From Rhizobium sp. Pop5 (GTDB lineage: Bacteria > Pseudomonadota > Alphaproteobacteria > Rhizobiales > Rhizobiaceae): a DNA stretch of 64,000 nucleotides. The position numbers and the translations under genes are program-made. The notes beneath the pieces were generated by a model, which saw only the letters and a program-made list of their open reading frames with translations, searched no databases and was not told the DNA's origin. Location of the stretch: NCBI RefSeq assembly GCF_024721175.1, contig NZ_CP099399.1, positions 992,001 to 1,056,000 on the forward strand. The letters run 5' to 3'. Positions within the stretch are counted from its first letter, which is position 1; every line of letters starts with the position of its first letter. Shown piece by piece: positions 38,163 to 48,046 of the stretch.

Positions 38163-38355
38163 CTACACCCCCCTCTGTCCTGCCGGACATCTCCCCCACA
38201 AGGGGGGAGATCGGCAAGATGCAGCGGCTTCGCGAAATCTCGATCGTACGCCAAATGGCTCCGGTCATCTGCGGCGTTTGATTAGGGCGAGCGGGCGCTC
38301 CCAGCCAATCTCCCCCCTTGTGGGGGAGATGCCCGGCAGGGCAGAGGGGGGTATG
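38163..38355. repeat. RIME-type inverted repeat element
   Basis: Two arms of about 48 bp face each other around about 96 bp of spacer. The left arm (38163-38211) runs ACCCCCCTCTGTCCTGCC to CAAGGGGGGAGAT; the right arm (38308-38355) is its imperfect reverse complement. Each arm also contains a small palindrome (CTCCCCC-ACAA-GGGGGGAG). This matches the Rhizobium-specific intergenic mosaic element (RIME). It lies between cysS and the DUF559 gene. Confidence 0.85.
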
Positions 38356-38374
38356 TCTCGCCACCCAACTCATC

Positions 38375-39766
38375 CTATCGCTTAACCTCCCACGTCGTCA
38401 CGCGCTCGCCCGTCACCGCATCCTTGCCGTCCTTCAACTGGATGCCTTTTGCCGTCAGTTCGTCGCGGATATTGTCGGCCTCGGCGAAATTCTTCGCCTT
38501 CAGCATTTCGAGACGCATGGCGACCAGCGCATCGACCGCCGCTGCCACGGCTGCGTCGATCTCCGTTTTCTTCGGTAAGACACCGAGGAGTGAGGCTGTT
38601 GCGGCAAAGGTAGCGCCTGCGGCGGGATCAGTGTGGGCCGCCTGCGCCAGCGCATGCAATGCCTGAACCGCCGCGACTGTGTTGAGGTCGTCGGCAAGCG
38701 CGTTCAGCACGGTTTCATCGGGCGCGGCATCGCCGGCTTCCGTCGCCGGCCATTTGGCGAGCAGACGTTCGGCCTCTTCCAGTCGCTTGATCGAAAAATC
38801 GATCGGCTCGCGGTAATGCGTCATCAGCATCGCCAGACGCAGTACTTCGCCCGGCCATTTGCGGCCGCCGAAGGCTTCGGTGTGGAGAAGGTCGTAGATG
38901 GTGACGAAATTGCCTTCGGATTTCGACATCTTGCGGCCCTCGACCTGCACGAAGCCGTTATGCATCCAGATATTCGCCATTACCTCGGTGCCGTGGGCGC
39001 AACGCGACTGGGCGATCTCGTTTTCATGATGCGGGAAGATCAGGTCCAGCCCGCCGCCGTGAATGTCGAAGACATCCCCGAGATAGCGCCGGCTCATCGC
39101 GGAGCACTCGATATGCCAGCCCGGCCTGCCGCGGCCCCAAGGGCTCTCCCAGCCGGGTTCGTTATGGCTCGACAGTTTCCACAGCACGAAATCGCCCGGG
39201 TTCTTCTTGTGGGCGTCGACGGCGACGCGAGCGCCGGCCTGCTGTTCGTCGAGCGGACGCTTCGAAAGCTGGCCGTAATCCGCCATGGATTTGGTGTCGA
39301 ACAGCACCTCGCCTGCCGCCACATAGGCATGACCGTTGCCGATCAGCTTCTGAATGATCTCAATCATCTGCTCGATATTGTCGGTGGCGCGCGGCTCGAC
39401 GTCCGGCTCGAGGCAACCAAGTTCGGCGACATCGGCGTGAAATTGCGTCTCGGTCTTTTCCGTCACCGCCCGGATCGCATCGTTCAGCGGCAGGCCGGGA
39501 TGATCCCTCAGTGCCCGCGCATTGATCTTGTCGTCGACGTCGGTGATGTTGCGGGCGTAGGTGACGTGATTTTCGCCATAGACATGGCGCAGCAGGCGGA
39601 ACAGCACGTCGAAGACGATGACCGGCCGGGCATTGCCGATATGGGCGAAATCATAGACCGTCGGGCCGCACACATACATGCGGACGTTCTCGGCATCGAT
39701 CGGCTTGAAGACCGATTTCTCCCGCGTCAGCGTGTTGTACAGCTTCAGTTCCGGCGTGCCGCCCAT
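38375..39766 (-). CDS. cysS: Cysteinyl-tRNA synthetase
   Basis: 463 aa, class I synthetase. The HIGH motif reads HIGNAR (a usual variant in alphaproteobacteria), KMSKS is exact ([11 protein letters not shown]), and the zinc cysteine is in VCGPTVYD. The C-terminal anticodon-binding helices include [18 protein letters not shown] sequence. The ATG at 39766 has GGGAG 6 nt upstream; an ATG 63 nt upstream lacks one. Its stop lies 20 bp from the RIME. Confidence 0.96.
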   Translation of the reverse strand: MGGTPELKLYNTLTREKSVFKPIDAENVRMYVCGPTVYDFAHIGNARPVIVFDVLFRLLRHVYGENHVTYARNITDVDDKINARALRDHPGLPLNDAIRAVTEKTETQFHADVAELGCLEPDVEPRATDNIEQMIEIIQKLIGNGHAYVAAGEVLFDTKSMADYGQLSKRPLDEQQAGARVAVDAHKKNPGDFVLWKLSSHNEPGWESPWGRGRPGWHIECSAMSRRYLGDVFDIHGGGLDLIFPHHENEIAQSRCAHGTEVMANIWMHNGFVQVEGRKMSKSEGNFVTIYDLLHTEAFGGRKWPGEVLRLAMLMTHYREPIDFSIKRLEEAERLLAKWPATEAGDAAPDETVLNALADDLNTVAAVQALHALAQAAHTDPAAGATFAATASLLGVLPKKTEIDAAVAAAVDALVAMRLEMLKAKNFAEADNIRDELTAKGIQLKDGKDAVTGERVTTWEVKR

Positions 39767-40006
39767 TTCACTCTCCCAAAATACACAAAGCAGAAAATAC
39801 CGCTGCCGGCAGGCCGGGGCGTTTCGCATCTTGGAGATTTGGGAGACGAAAACGGCCAGGCCAGCTTTAGGCTAGCGAATAATCTTCCGGCAAATAATGC
39901 AGGTAACCGTTTTCATGGCGCGTTTTATGGCGCGGGATCGAGGTTTGGTCAAGGAGAATAAAGCGATCCGAAACAGCGAATTCGATCTGCCGTTGCGGTC
40001 AAATCG

Positions 40007-40426
40007 TTATCGATTGTTGAGGTCCTGGCTCTGGGGGAATTTTGGTTGGGAACGCAATTTTTGAGTGAAACCCGCTGCCGAAAAGCAGATGGCACCTTTG
40101 TCCAACTCAATCCGGTAATCCCAAACGAACAGTCCGCCGCTGGGAGTGGGGCGCATATTTTTCCGGGTGATATCAGATATGGTTGTCGGAATGGTGTTTT
40201 CAGGCTCGATTGCGACCTGGAGATCGGAGATGTCGTGAAAGATGAGATCGCATTCCGATATCCAGAAACCGAGGAAAAGATCATCTCGTCTTTCCCACCT
40301 AAAAATGTAGTCGATATCAATTTTGAACTCGAAGTTTTCATTCGGAAGCGAGATTGAATAGAGGCGGCAATCGTGCCAGCCCATCACATCAAAGTCTTCG
40401 TCTGTCCAAATTTCCTTCTCGGTCAC
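40007..40426 (-). CDS. Hypothetical protein, lower-GC insertion
   Basis: 139 aa, soluble, acidic, rich in aromatic residues (DFDVMGWHDCRLYSISLP, then KIDIDYIFRWERRDD). It has no recognised domain, but the WHDCR...DIDYI pattern resembles a widespread unassigned family. Base composition is visibly lower in G+C than its neighbours. The start is GTG at 40426, 4 nt after the SDR stop, so coupled translation is likely. Confidence 0.72.
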   Translation of the reverse strand: MTEKEIWTDEDFDVMGWHDCRLYSISLPNENFEFKIDIDYIFRWERRDDLFLGFWISECDLIFHDISDLQVAIEPENTIPTTISDITRKNMRPTPSGGLFVWDYRIELDKGAICFSAAGFTQKLRSQPKFPQSQDLNNR

Positions 40427-40430
40427 CGGA

Positions 40431-41171
40431 TTATCCAGGCAGCCGGTAATCCACCAGCTTATTCTCGCGCACGATGAACAGCTTGCCGGTCTCGGTCACA
40501 CCGGGTCCGACCAGCGGCAGGATCGCTTTCGCCACCTCGGACGGATGCGGTAGCGTCATCGGATCTTCGCCAGGCACGGCCTGCGCCCGCATCGCGGTGC
40601 GGGTCGCACCCGGATCGACGCTGGTGATGCGCAGCGGCGTCGATTGGCTCTCGCCGGCCCATGTGCGGGCCAGCGCCTCGACGGCCGCCTTGGAAGCGGA
40701 ATAGGCGCCCCAGAAGGGCCGGCACTTGTGGGCCGCACCCGAAGACAGGATGACGGCGCGGCCGGCATCCGAGCGCGTCAACAGCGGGTCGACCGAGCGG
40801 ATCAGCCGCCAGGTGGCGTTCACGTTGATATTCATGACCTTCTCGAAGACTTTCGCCTCGATGTGGCCGATCGGCGAGATGACGCCGAGCACGCCGGCAT
40901 TGGCGACGAGGATGTCGAGCTTGCCCCAGCGCTCGAAGATCGAGCCGCCGAGACGATCAATCGCTTCCATGTCGGCGAGATCGAACGGAACCAGCGTCGC
41001 AGAGCCGCCGACGGCCTTGATGGCATCATCGAGATCTTCCAGGCCGCCGACGGTGCGGGCACAGGCAATCACATGCGCGCCGGCCTTCGCGAGTTCGAGG
41101 GCCGTGAAATAGCCGATACCGCGCGATGCGCCGGTGACCAGCGCGATCTTGCCGTCAAGATTGATGTTCAT
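40431..41171 (-). CDS. Short-chain dehydrogenase/reductase (SDR)
   Basis: 246 aa, classical SDR: cofactor motif TGASRGIG, NAG motif (VANAGVLG), serine in ILSSGAA and catalytic YSASKAA. NAD(P)-dependent; substrate unknown. The ATG at 41171 was selected (GGAG 3-6 nt upstream) over one at 41213. It sits between purF and the hypothetical gene. Confidence 0.92.
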   Translation of the reverse strand: MNINLDGKIALVTGASRGIGYFTALELAKAGAHVIACARTVGGLEDLDDAIKAVGGSATLVPFDLADMEAIDRLGGSIFERWGKLDILVANAGVLGVISPIGHIEAKVFEKVMNINVNATWRLIRSVDPLLTRSDAGRAVILSSGAAHKCRPFWGAYSASKAAVEALARTWAGESQSTPLRITSVDPGATRTAMRAQAVPGEDPMTLPHPSEVAKAILPLVGPGVTETGKLFIVRENKLVDYRLPG

Positions 41172-41250
41172 CTGCTCCGGTCCTGGCTGTGCTTGAAAAG
41201 GTAAGGGGCGCAATAAGCGCCCCAGATCAGAAAGTCAAAACGGAAGCGGT

Positions 41251-42741
41251 TCAGCCGTTGCTGGCAAGCATCGAAAGCTTGTTGCCCATCGACTCGCCAT
41301 TTTTGTCGAGCAGGCGGGTCGGATAGTCACCGGTGAAGTAATGGTCGGTGAACTGCGGGCGGGCCGGATTGCGGTCCTCGCCGCCGACGGCACGGTAGAG
41401 GCCGTTGATCGACAGGAAGGCAAGTGAATCCGCGCCGATATATTTGGCCATGGCTTCGACATCGGCATACTGGTTTGCAAGCAGCTTGTCTGCATCGGGC
41501 GTGTCGATGCCGTAGAAGTCGGGGAAGAAGATCATCGGGCTGGCGACGCGGAGATGAACTTCACGCGCGCCGGCCTCACGGATCATCTGCACGATCTTGA
41601 GAGACGTCGTGCCGCGCACGATGGAATCGTCGACCAGCACCACGCGCTTGCCTTCGATCATCGCCCGGTTGGCGGAATGCTTCAGCTTCACGCCGAAGGC
41701 GCGGATCTGCTGCGTCGGCTCGATGAAGGTGCGGCCGACATAGTGGTTGCGGATGATGCCGTATTCGAAGGGAATGCCGCTTTCCTGCGCGTAGCCGAGA
41801 GCTGCAGGCGTGCCGCCATCCGGCACCGGCACGACCACGTCGGCATCGACAGGCGATTCCTTGGCAAGGTTCATGCCCATGTTCTTGCGCGTCGTGTAGA
41901 CGTTGCGGCCGCCGACGACCGAGTCCGGCCGGGCGAAATAGACATATTCGAACAGGCAGAGGCGCTCCGGCTGCGGCTTGCTGGGCTTGCGCGCGTCGAT
42001 GCTGATCGAGCCGTCAGGCTGGATTTCGCAGATGACGACCTCGCCGTTCTCCACGTCGCGGATGAACTTGGCGCCGATGATATCGAGCGCGCAGGTTTCC
42101 GAGCAGAAGATCGGCTTGCCGTCGAGTTCGCCCATGACGAGCGGGCGGATGCCGGTGGGGTCGCGCGCGGCGATCAGCTTGGTGCGGGTCATGGCGAGCA
42201 TCGAATAACCGCCTTCCATCTGGCGGATGGCATCGATGAAGCGATCGGCTGTGGAAGTGTGGCGGGAGCGGGCGATGAGGTGCAGAACGACTTCGGTATC
42301 GGAGGTCGACTGACAGATGGCGCCGGTCGCGATGATCTGGCGGCGCAGCGTCAGGCCGTTGGTGAAGTTGCCGTTATGGGCAATGGCGATGCCGCCTTCC
42401 TCAAGTTCGGCAAAGAGCGGCTGCACGTTGCGCATCGCCACTTCGCCTGTCGTCGAGTAGCGCGTATGGCCGATCGACATGCCGCCCGGCAGGCGGGCGA
42501 GCGTCATGGGGTTGGTATAATGGTCGCCGACGAGGCCCATATGGCGCTCCTGATAGAAGCGCTTGCCGTCGAAGGAGACGATGCCGGCCGCTTCCTGCCC
42601 GCGATGCTGCAGGGCATGCAGGCCGAGAGCCGTGAGTGTGGCGGCATCGGGATGTCCCAGAATTCCGAAAACACCGCATTCTTCATGCAGCGTATCTCCG
42701 TCGAGCGGATCGTCGGTCGGGAAGGAATGGGACTGGTTCAT
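41251..42741 (-). CDS. purF: Amidophosphoribosyltransferase
   Basis: 496 aa. First step of purine synthesis, from PRPP and glutamine. A short propeptide precedes the catalytic cysteine in [10 protein letters not shown]; the glutamine amidotransferase half has [10 protein letters not shown] and NGNFTN, and the PRPP site is [12 protein letters not shown]. The SDR gene follows 79 bp downstream, and cvpA is upstream on the same strand, the common cvpA-purF order. Confidence 0.97.
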   Translation of the reverse strand: MNQSHSFPTDDPLDGDTLHEECGVFGILGHPDAATLTALGLHALQHRGQEAAGIVSFDGKRFYQERHMGLVGDHYTNPMTLARLPGGMSIGHTRYSTTGEVAMRNVQPLFAELEEGGIAIAHNGNFTNGLTLRRQIIATGAICQSTSDTEVVLHLIARSRHTSTADRFIDAIRQMEGGYSMLAMTRTKLIAARDPTGIRPLVMGELDGKPIFCSETCALDIIGAKFIRDVENGEVVICEIQPDGSISIDARKPSKPQPERLCLFEYVYFARPDSVVGGRNVYTTRKNMGMNLAKESPVDADVVVPVPDGGTPAALGYAQESGIPFEYGIIRNHYVGRTFIEPTQQIRAFGVKLKHSANRAMIEGKRVVLVDDSIVRGTTSLKIVQMIREAGAREVHLRVASPMIFFPDFYGIDTPDADKLLANQYADVEAMAKYIGADSLAFLSINGLYRAVGGEDRNPARPQFTDHYFTGDYPTRLLDKNGESMGNKLSMLASNG

Positions 42742-42889
42742 TTCTGCGGGCCTCTGCTCTCACAAGAATGGATCGGCATTTCCAGAAATAACTGAAGCCC
42801 GGCGGAGCTGGAATGCCCGGCCGGACCCCTCATTTCGTCCCGCTCAAATGGCAATTGCCGAAAGGCGGGTCAAGCTCTTGAACACTGTG

Positions 42890-43068
42890 TCAATTCGCCG
42901 GCTGCTGTGCAGGCGCAGTCGGAGCGTCTTCCGCCGGAGCCTGATCGCCCGTCGGCGGGTTGGTACCTTCAGCGCCCTGTGCCGGCGATTGAAGCTTATC
43001 ACGGATGCTTGCCGGTATCATCTGGGCAAATTGCTCCGGCAGAACCGATTTCAGCTTTACGACCATCA
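42890..43068 (-). pseudogene. Displaced C-terminal tail of cvpA
   Basis: The frame displaced from cvpA reads SMVVKLKSVLPEQF and then a Pro/Ala-rich end (ENAAQQPAN-like: ...APTAPAQQPAN) to TGA at 42890. Codon use and composition resemble coding DNA, unlike the tail of the main frame. A single extra base in GATTCTGATGGTC (expected GATTCGATGGTC) would explain it. A sequencing error is equally possible. Confidence 0.6.
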
Positions 43069-43508
43069 GAATCCAGGAAGGGCTTCGACTTCGCGTCGTT
43101 GACCCAGGCCGGACGGTGGTCGACATCGACCAGCCAGTTCCAGAAGGCGACGGCGACGACCAGGAGCAGCACGCCGCGCGCGGCTCCGAACAGGAAGCCG
43201 AGCGTGCGGTCGAGCGCCCCGACGCGGCTGTCGATGATGAAATCGGCGATCTTCATGGTGATGAAGGAAATGACGATGAGCGCGATCAGGAAGACGACCG
43301 CTGCCGAACCGACGATCGCGATCCGGTCGTCATCGGTATATTTCTTCGCGTAGGGCAGCAGATACGGATAGAGGTAATAGGCCGCAGCCGCCGAGCCGCC
43401 CCAGCTCGCGATCGAGAGGATCTCGCGCGAGAAGCCGCGGACCATCGCCAGCACGGCGGAGAAGAGCACGACGCCGATGACAATACCGTCGAAAATCGTA
43501 ATGGGCAT
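42999..43508 (-). CDS. cvpA: CvpA family membrane protein, tail altered by frameshift
   Basis: 169 aa as read. Four hydrophobic segments (about 5-25, 31-50, 66-88, 103-125) form the CvpA/colicin V production domain (IFDGIVIGVVLFSAVLAMVRG, GALDRTLGFLFGAARG). After FLDS at residue 143 the frame changes to a tail with no family likeness (DGRKAEIGS...). The other frame continues MVVKLKSVLPEQF... to a stop at 42890. Removing one base near 43068 would join the two into 205 aa. CvpA is linked to envelope homeostasis; cvpA-purF order is usual. Confidence 0.85.
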   Translation of the reverse strand: MPITIFDGIVIGVVLFSAVLAMVRGFSREILSIASWGGSAAAAYYLYPYLLPYAKKYTDDDRIAIVGSAAVVFLIALIVISFITMKIADFIIDSRVGALDRTLGFLFGAARGVLLLVVAVAFWNWLVDVDHRPAWVNDAKSKPFLDSDGRKAEIGSAGAICPDDTGKHP

Positions 43509-43598
43509 GTAATTTCAACTCCAGGACTGCCGCTTGGCGGCCGTGTCGCGCCTTATCGTGTGCCTCCTATATCATTACCAATCTTGGCAATGAAAGGA

Positions 43599-45002
43599 TC
43601 AAACCTCGTCTTCCACACGCAGCGCCCCCTTCGACCCGGCGATGCGCGCGACCAGATCCGGCAGGCTTTCGACCTCGCTCCAGCGACCGCCCGAGCCCTT
43701 GGGCAGTTCGGCGGAGGCGGATGGAAGCAGTGCTGCCGAAAACCCCAGCTTCTCGGCTTCCTTGAGGCGCTGGGCGGTGTGCGCAACCGGCCGGATGGCG
43801 CCCGACAGGCTGACTTCGCCGAAATAGACGCAATCGGCAGGAAGGGCAATACCGGCAAGCGAGGAAACGAGCGCCGAGGCGACGGCCAAATCGGCCGCCG
43901 GTTCGGAGATGCGGTAACCGCCGGCGATATTGAGATAGACGTCGTGCTGGCCGAGTCTCACGCCGCAATGGGCTTCCAGCACAGCCAGAATCATCGACAG
44001 CCTTGCCGAATCCCAGCCGACCACGGCGCGCCGTGGCGTGCCGAGCGAAGTCGGCGCCACTAGCGCCTGCACTTCGACGAGCACGGGGCGGGTGCCCTCC
44101 ATGCCGGCGAAGACCGCTGCACCTGGCGATTTCTCGTTGCGTTCGCCGAGAAAGAGTTCTGAGGGGTTGGCGACTTCGCGTAAACCCCGGTCGGACATTT
44201 CGAAGACGCCGATCTCGTCCGTCGGGCCGAAGCGGTTCTTGACCGTGCGCAGGATGCGGTAATGATGGCCGCGATCGCCTTCGAAGTAGAGCACGGCGTC
44301 GACCATATGCTCGACGACGCGCGGACCGGCAATCTGCCCGTCCTTGGTCACATGCCCGACGAGCACCATCGCCGCACCCGTCTGCTTGGCGAAACGGATC
44401 ATCGACTGCACGCCGGTGCGTACCTGCGTCACCGTTCCCGGCGCGGATTCGGCGAGTTCGCTCCACAGCGTCTGGATGGAATCGATGATAACGAGGTCCG
44501 GCCGCTTGCCCTCGGCGAGGGTCGCCAGAATATCTTCGACATTGGTTTCCGCTGCCAGCATCACATCTGTATCGGCCGCCGCCAGACGCTGCGCCCGCAA
44601 ACGGACCTGCGCCACCGCCTCTTCGCCGGAAACGTAGATGATCTTTTGGCCGCGCCGCGCAAGGGCGGCGGCGGCCTGCATCAGCAGCGTCGATTTGCCG
44701 ATGCCGGGATCGCCGCCGATCAGCACCGCCGAACCGCGCACGAAGCCGCCGCCGAGCGCCCGGTCGAGCTCTGACATGGCGGTGTGGATGCGCGGCGCCT
44801 CCTCGATCTCACCCGACAGCGCCGTCAGCGTCACCGGACGGCCCTTCTTCGGCGTCTTGCCGGGGCCGGCGCCGATGCCGCCCATCGGGTCTTCCTCGAC
44901 GATGGTGTTCCACTCGCCGCAATTATCGCATTTGCCGGCCCAGCGGTTATGGACTGCGCCGCAATTCTGGCAGATGAACTGTGTCCTGGCCTTCGCCATC
45001 AA
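43599..45002 (-). CDS. radA: DNA repair protein RadA
   Basis: 467 aa. N-terminal zinc finger CQNCGAVHNRWAGKCDNC, Walker A GGDPGIGKST, the KNRFG motif (KNRFGPTDEIG) and a C-terminal Lon-like peptidase domain are all visible. RadA unwinds branched DNA in recombination. It sits upstream of cvpA on the minus strand with a 90-bp gap. Confidence 0.96.
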   Translation of the reverse strand: MMAKARTQFICQNCGAVHNRWAGKCDNCGEWNTIVEEDPMGGIGAGPGKTPKKGRPVTLTALSGEIEEAPRIHTAMSELDRALGGGFVRGSAVLIGGDPGIGKSTLLMQAAAALARRGQKIIYVSGEEAVAQVRLRAQRLAAADTDVMLAAETNVEDILATLAEGKRPDLVIIDSIQTLWSELAESAPGTVTQVRTGVQSMIRFAKQTGAAMVLVGHVTKDGQIAGPRVVEHMVDAVLYFEGDRGHHYRILRTVKNRFGPTDEIGVFEMSDRGLREVANPSELFLGERNEKSPGAAVFAGMEGTRPVLVEVQALVAPTSLGTPRRAVVGWDSARLSMILAVLEAHCGVRLGQHDVYLNIAGGYRISEPAADLAVASALVSSLAGIALPADCVYFGEVSLSGAIRPVAHTAQRLKEAEKLGFSAALLPSASAELPKGSGGRWSEVESLPDLVARIAGSKGALRVEDEV

Positions 45003-45166
45003 GCTACTCTTTCAGTCCGGATTTACCGAATGAAGCGATCCATAGGCTTCATCGAATCATTGTCATGCTTGAGATAATGGCTATCGCGACGGATCAAAAC
45101 TAATGATTTCCCCATCAGCGCTTTGCGTGCCTATCCTTTAGCCGTGTTTATCCGGAATGGTAGAAG

Positions 45167-45802
45167 ATGTTCGATTATTCGCTCGCGCACTGGCTTGCAT
45201 TTCTGTCGGCGGCAGTCTTGCTCAACCTTTCGCCCGGTCCTGACATCGCTTTCATTCTCGGTCACACGATGAAAAGTGGAAAACGCGCCGGCTTCTCCGC
45301 GCTGTTCGGCGTCTGGTCCGGCGCGTGCCTGCACGTCCTGATGGCTGCACTCGGCCTTTCCGCCGTGCTTGCCGCTTCCGCCGTCGCCTTCTCCGCGGTC
45401 AAATGGATCGGCGCTGTCTATCTCGTCTGGCTGGGCATCCAGGCCTTGCGGGCCAGCGGCGGGAGTGGCCTGGTAAAAACTGCCGGTGAAAAAATGCGGG
45501 CCGCGAAGATCTACCGGCAGGGAATCCTGGTGTCGCTTCTCAATCCGAAGGTAGCGATCTTCTTCCTGGCCTTCCTGCCGCAATTCGTTGTCGAAGGGGC
45601 AGGGCCGGCATGGGCCCAGCTCATGCTGCATGGCGGGCTCATCATCGTCGTTGCCGCCTTCATCGAACCGCCGCTCGTCCTGCTCGGAGGGCGCCTTGCC
45701 GACGCACTCCGGAACAATCAAAGGATCGGCCTGTGGCTCGATCGGGGTCTCGGCGCGCTTTTCGTGGCGCTCGGTGTCCGCCTTGCGCTCAGCAGCCGCT
45801 GA
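45167..45802 (+). CDS. LysE/RhtB family exporter
   Basis: 211 aa with about six membrane segments. The N-terminal motif LLNLSPGPDIAFIL is typical of LysE/RhtB amino-acid exporters; AARQGILVSLLNPKVAIFFLAF-like sequence (about 110-140) is also conserved. Substrate unknown. Stop is 3 bp from the convergent alr stop. Confidence 0.92.
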   Translation: MFDYSLAHWLAFLSAAVLLNLSPGPDIAFILGHTMKSGKRAGFSALFGVWSGACLHVLMAALGLSAVLAASAVAFSAVKWIGAVYLVWLGIQALRASGGSGLVKTAGEKMRAAKIYRQGILVSLLNPKVAIFFLAFLPQFVVEGAGPAWAQLMLHGGLIIVVAAFIEPPLVLLGGRLADALRNNQRIGLWLDRGLGALFVALGVRLALSSR

Positions 45803-45805
45803 CCG

Positions 45806-46969
45806 CTATTCCTCCGCGACATAGCGCCGTTCGTGGCGCAGCCCCATGCTGGTCAGGATCTCGTATCCGATGGTGCCTGCCGCCCGCGCCACGTCGTCGA
45901 CCGGTATGTTCTTTCCGAATAGCTCGACATAATCGCCGGCGCGCACAGCATTCTCGGGAAGGTCGGTGACATCGAAGATCGTCAGGTCCATGGTTATCCG
46001 GCCGGCGACTGGGACCTTGTGCCCGGCGATGAAGCCGTGTCCGCCTTGCGTTACTGCCTGGCGCAGCGGCACGCCACCGCTCGACTGGCTACGCATGTAA
46101 CCGTCGGCATAACCGGCAGATACAATCGCCAGCCGGCTTTCACGGCGAAGCTGCAGCGCCCGCCCATAGCTGACGGTCTCGCCGGCCTCGACGGTGCGCA
46201 CCTGGATGATGCGTGCTTCAGCGGTGGCGACCGGCCGCATCGGGTTCGCCATGCCGCTGACCGCCTCACCGCCGTAGAGCGAAATGCCGGGGCGGGTCAG
46301 GTCGAAATGATAATCCTCGCCGAGAAAGATGCCAGCCGAGGCGGCAAGACTTGAATCGATGCCTTCATAGGCGGCGCTAACCCTGCGGAATGATTCGAGC
46401 TGACGCCGGTTCATCGCATGGCTGGGATCGTCGCCACAGGCGAGATGACTCATGACGAGCACCGGCGCAAAGCTTGCCGGCCGCGACACGTCGTCGACCA
46501 GCGCCAGCGAATCGTCGACGCGCAATCCCAACCGATTGAAGCCGGTATCGACATGCAGTGCGCAGGGGTAGTCACCGTAATCGGCAAGCACTGCCATCCA
46601 GAAGGCAAGCTGTTCGTCGGAAGAAATCACCGGCACCAGATCATTCTCGAAGAAGCGCCGCTCGGTGCCCGGCCATATGCCCGAGAGCACGAAGATGCGC
46701 GCCTCGGGCGCATAGAGGCGAAGCGTCACCCCTTCATCGACGGTTGCGACGAAGAAATCCCGCGCGCCCGCCAGATAGAGCGCTTCGCCGGCATCTTCGA
46801 TCCCCATGCCATAAGCATCCGCCTTGACGACGGCTGCTGCGCGCGCAGCCCCGGATCGGCGCGCCATGTCGCGCCAGTTCTCCGTGAGCGCGGTCAGGTC
46901 GACAGTCAGCCGCAGGCCTGCTGAAGCGAAAAGGTCATCTTCTTCGAAGGGGATAGGAAAATCTGTCAT
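45806..46969 (-). CDS. alr: Alanine racemase
   Basis: 387 aa. It makes D-alanine for peptidoglycan. The PLP lysine is in VVKADAYGMG, and the second catalytic tyrosine is in VSAGYADGYM. The ATG at 46969 gives a usual N-terminus; a start at 47005 is less supported. Downstream of dnaB in the same local order as in related rhizobia, here interrupted by the AraC/azlCD genes. Confidence 0.94.
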   Translation of the reverse strand: MTDFPIPFEEDDLFASAGLRLTVDLTALTENWRDMARRSGAARAAAVVKADAYGMGIEDAGEALYLAGARDFFVATVDEGVTLRLYAPEARIFVLSGIWPGTERRFFENDLVPVISSDEQLAFWMAVLADYGDYPCALHVDTGFNRLGLRVDDSLALVDDVSRPASFAPVLVMSHLACGDDPSHAMNRRQLESFRRVSAAYEGIDSSLAASAGIFLGEDYHFDLTRPGISLYGGEAVSGMANPMRPVATAEARIIQVRTVEAGETVSYGRALQLRRESRLAIVSAGYADGYMRSQSSGGVPLRQAVTQGGHGFIAGHKVPVAGRITMDLTIFDVTDLPENAVRAGDYVELFGKNIPVDDVARAAGTIGYEILTSMGLRHERRYVAEE

Positions 46970-47121
46970 GAACTGCCGCAAATATTGAAGGGAGAACCAC
47001 TTCACCCAGTCTAAAGAGCATTGTGGCCAAGGGAAAGTGCAAGCGGTGACATACCACCTTTGCCGCCTCCATGATCACTTTTGTTCAAGACGCATGCCGG
47101 CTTCCGCGCTAACCTTGTCAG

Positions 47122-47979
47122 ATGCAGAACGTATCGCAGAAAGAGGCGGCAGACGCCATGCCGCTTGCCAATGTCGAATCGGCCCGCTTCTGGCGGGACA
47201 GCCGCTTTCGCGACATGGAGTGCCTGAGCGCTACCTTCCTGACGCATGAATATGCGCCGCATGCGCATGATACGTTCAGCATCGGCGCGATAGAAAGCGG
47301 CACTCAGATCGCCACGCTGAGCGGCAGGCGGGAGGAGACCGGCCCGGGAGACCTCTATCTTATCGATCCGGGCGTCATTCACGACGGCGCCCCCGGCGGC
47401 GAGGGCTACCGCTACCGCATGATCTATCCCGACATGAAGCTGTTCGTCGATATTCTGGAGGATGTGACGGGCAAGGCCTTCCACGCGACGCCGTCTTTCT
47501 CAGGCGGCCTTCCGCGCGATCCGCAGCTCGCCAATGCCTTTCATGCCGCCCATCGCACGCTGGAAAGGGGCGCAGGCGCGCTGGAGTCCGATGAAAGCAT
47601 GTTCTCGGTGTTGGCGGCGATTTTTGCGCGTCACGGCAGCACCATCGTCGTGCCTGTCGATACCAAGGAGCGGAGCGCCGTCGCCCGCGCCCGCGAATAC
47701 CTCGTCGAGAATTTCGACAGCGACGTCGGTCTCGAGGAACTGGCCGGGGTGGCGGGATTGAGCCGCGCTCACCTCATCCGCGCCTTCCGCAAGGAATATT
47801 ACATCACGCCGCACGCTTTCCTCACCGACCGGCGCGTACAGGTAGCCCGCCGGCTGCTGCGGCAGGGGCGCATGCCGGCCGATATTGCGCTCGAATGTGG
47901 CTTTGCCGATCAGGCGCATTTCACTCGGCACTTCAAGGCGCGCACGGGCGTGACACCCGGTCAATTCCGCACGGGCTGA
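47122..47979 (+). CDS. AraC family regulator with cupin sensor
   Basis: 285 aa. A cupin-like sensing domain (about 20-140; HEYAPHAHDTFSIGAIESG, GDLYLIDPGVIHDG) is followed by two helix-turn-helix motifs (about 190-285; LEELAGVAGLSRAHLIRAFRK and ECGFADQAHFTRHFKARTG). An internal ATG at 47158 is an alternative start; neither has a good ribosome site. Just upstream of azlCD on the same strand, a likely local target. Confidence 0.88.
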   Translation: MQNVSQKEAADAMPLANVESARFWRDSRFRDMECLSATFLTHEYAPHAHDTFSIGAIESGTQIATLSGRREETGPGDLYLIDPGVIHDGAPGGEGYRYRMIYPDMKLFVDILEDVTGKAFHATPSFSGGLPRDPQLANAFHAAHRTLERGAGALESDESMFSVLAAIFARHGSTIVVPVDTKERSAVARAREYLVENFDSDVGLEELAGVAGLSRAHLIRAFRKEYYITPHAFLTDRRVQVARRLLRQGRMPADIALECGFADQAHFTRHFKARTGVTPGQFRTG

Positions 47980-48046
47980 TCACTTTCGTTCAATACGGCC
48001 GTTGCAGGCTGGGCTAAGCCTCCGCGATCTTGATCAGGAGGTTGCC

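Noticed and set aside
37774..38373. A longer start for the DUF559 gene, through the RIME
   Set aside because: The added N-terminus is translated repeat DNA. The ATG at 38142 begins the conserved domain.
38375..39766. HIGN instead of HIGH in CysS as a possible active-site loss
   Set aside because: HxGN is a normal variant in alphaproteobacterial CysRS, and KMSKS and zinc ligands are intact.
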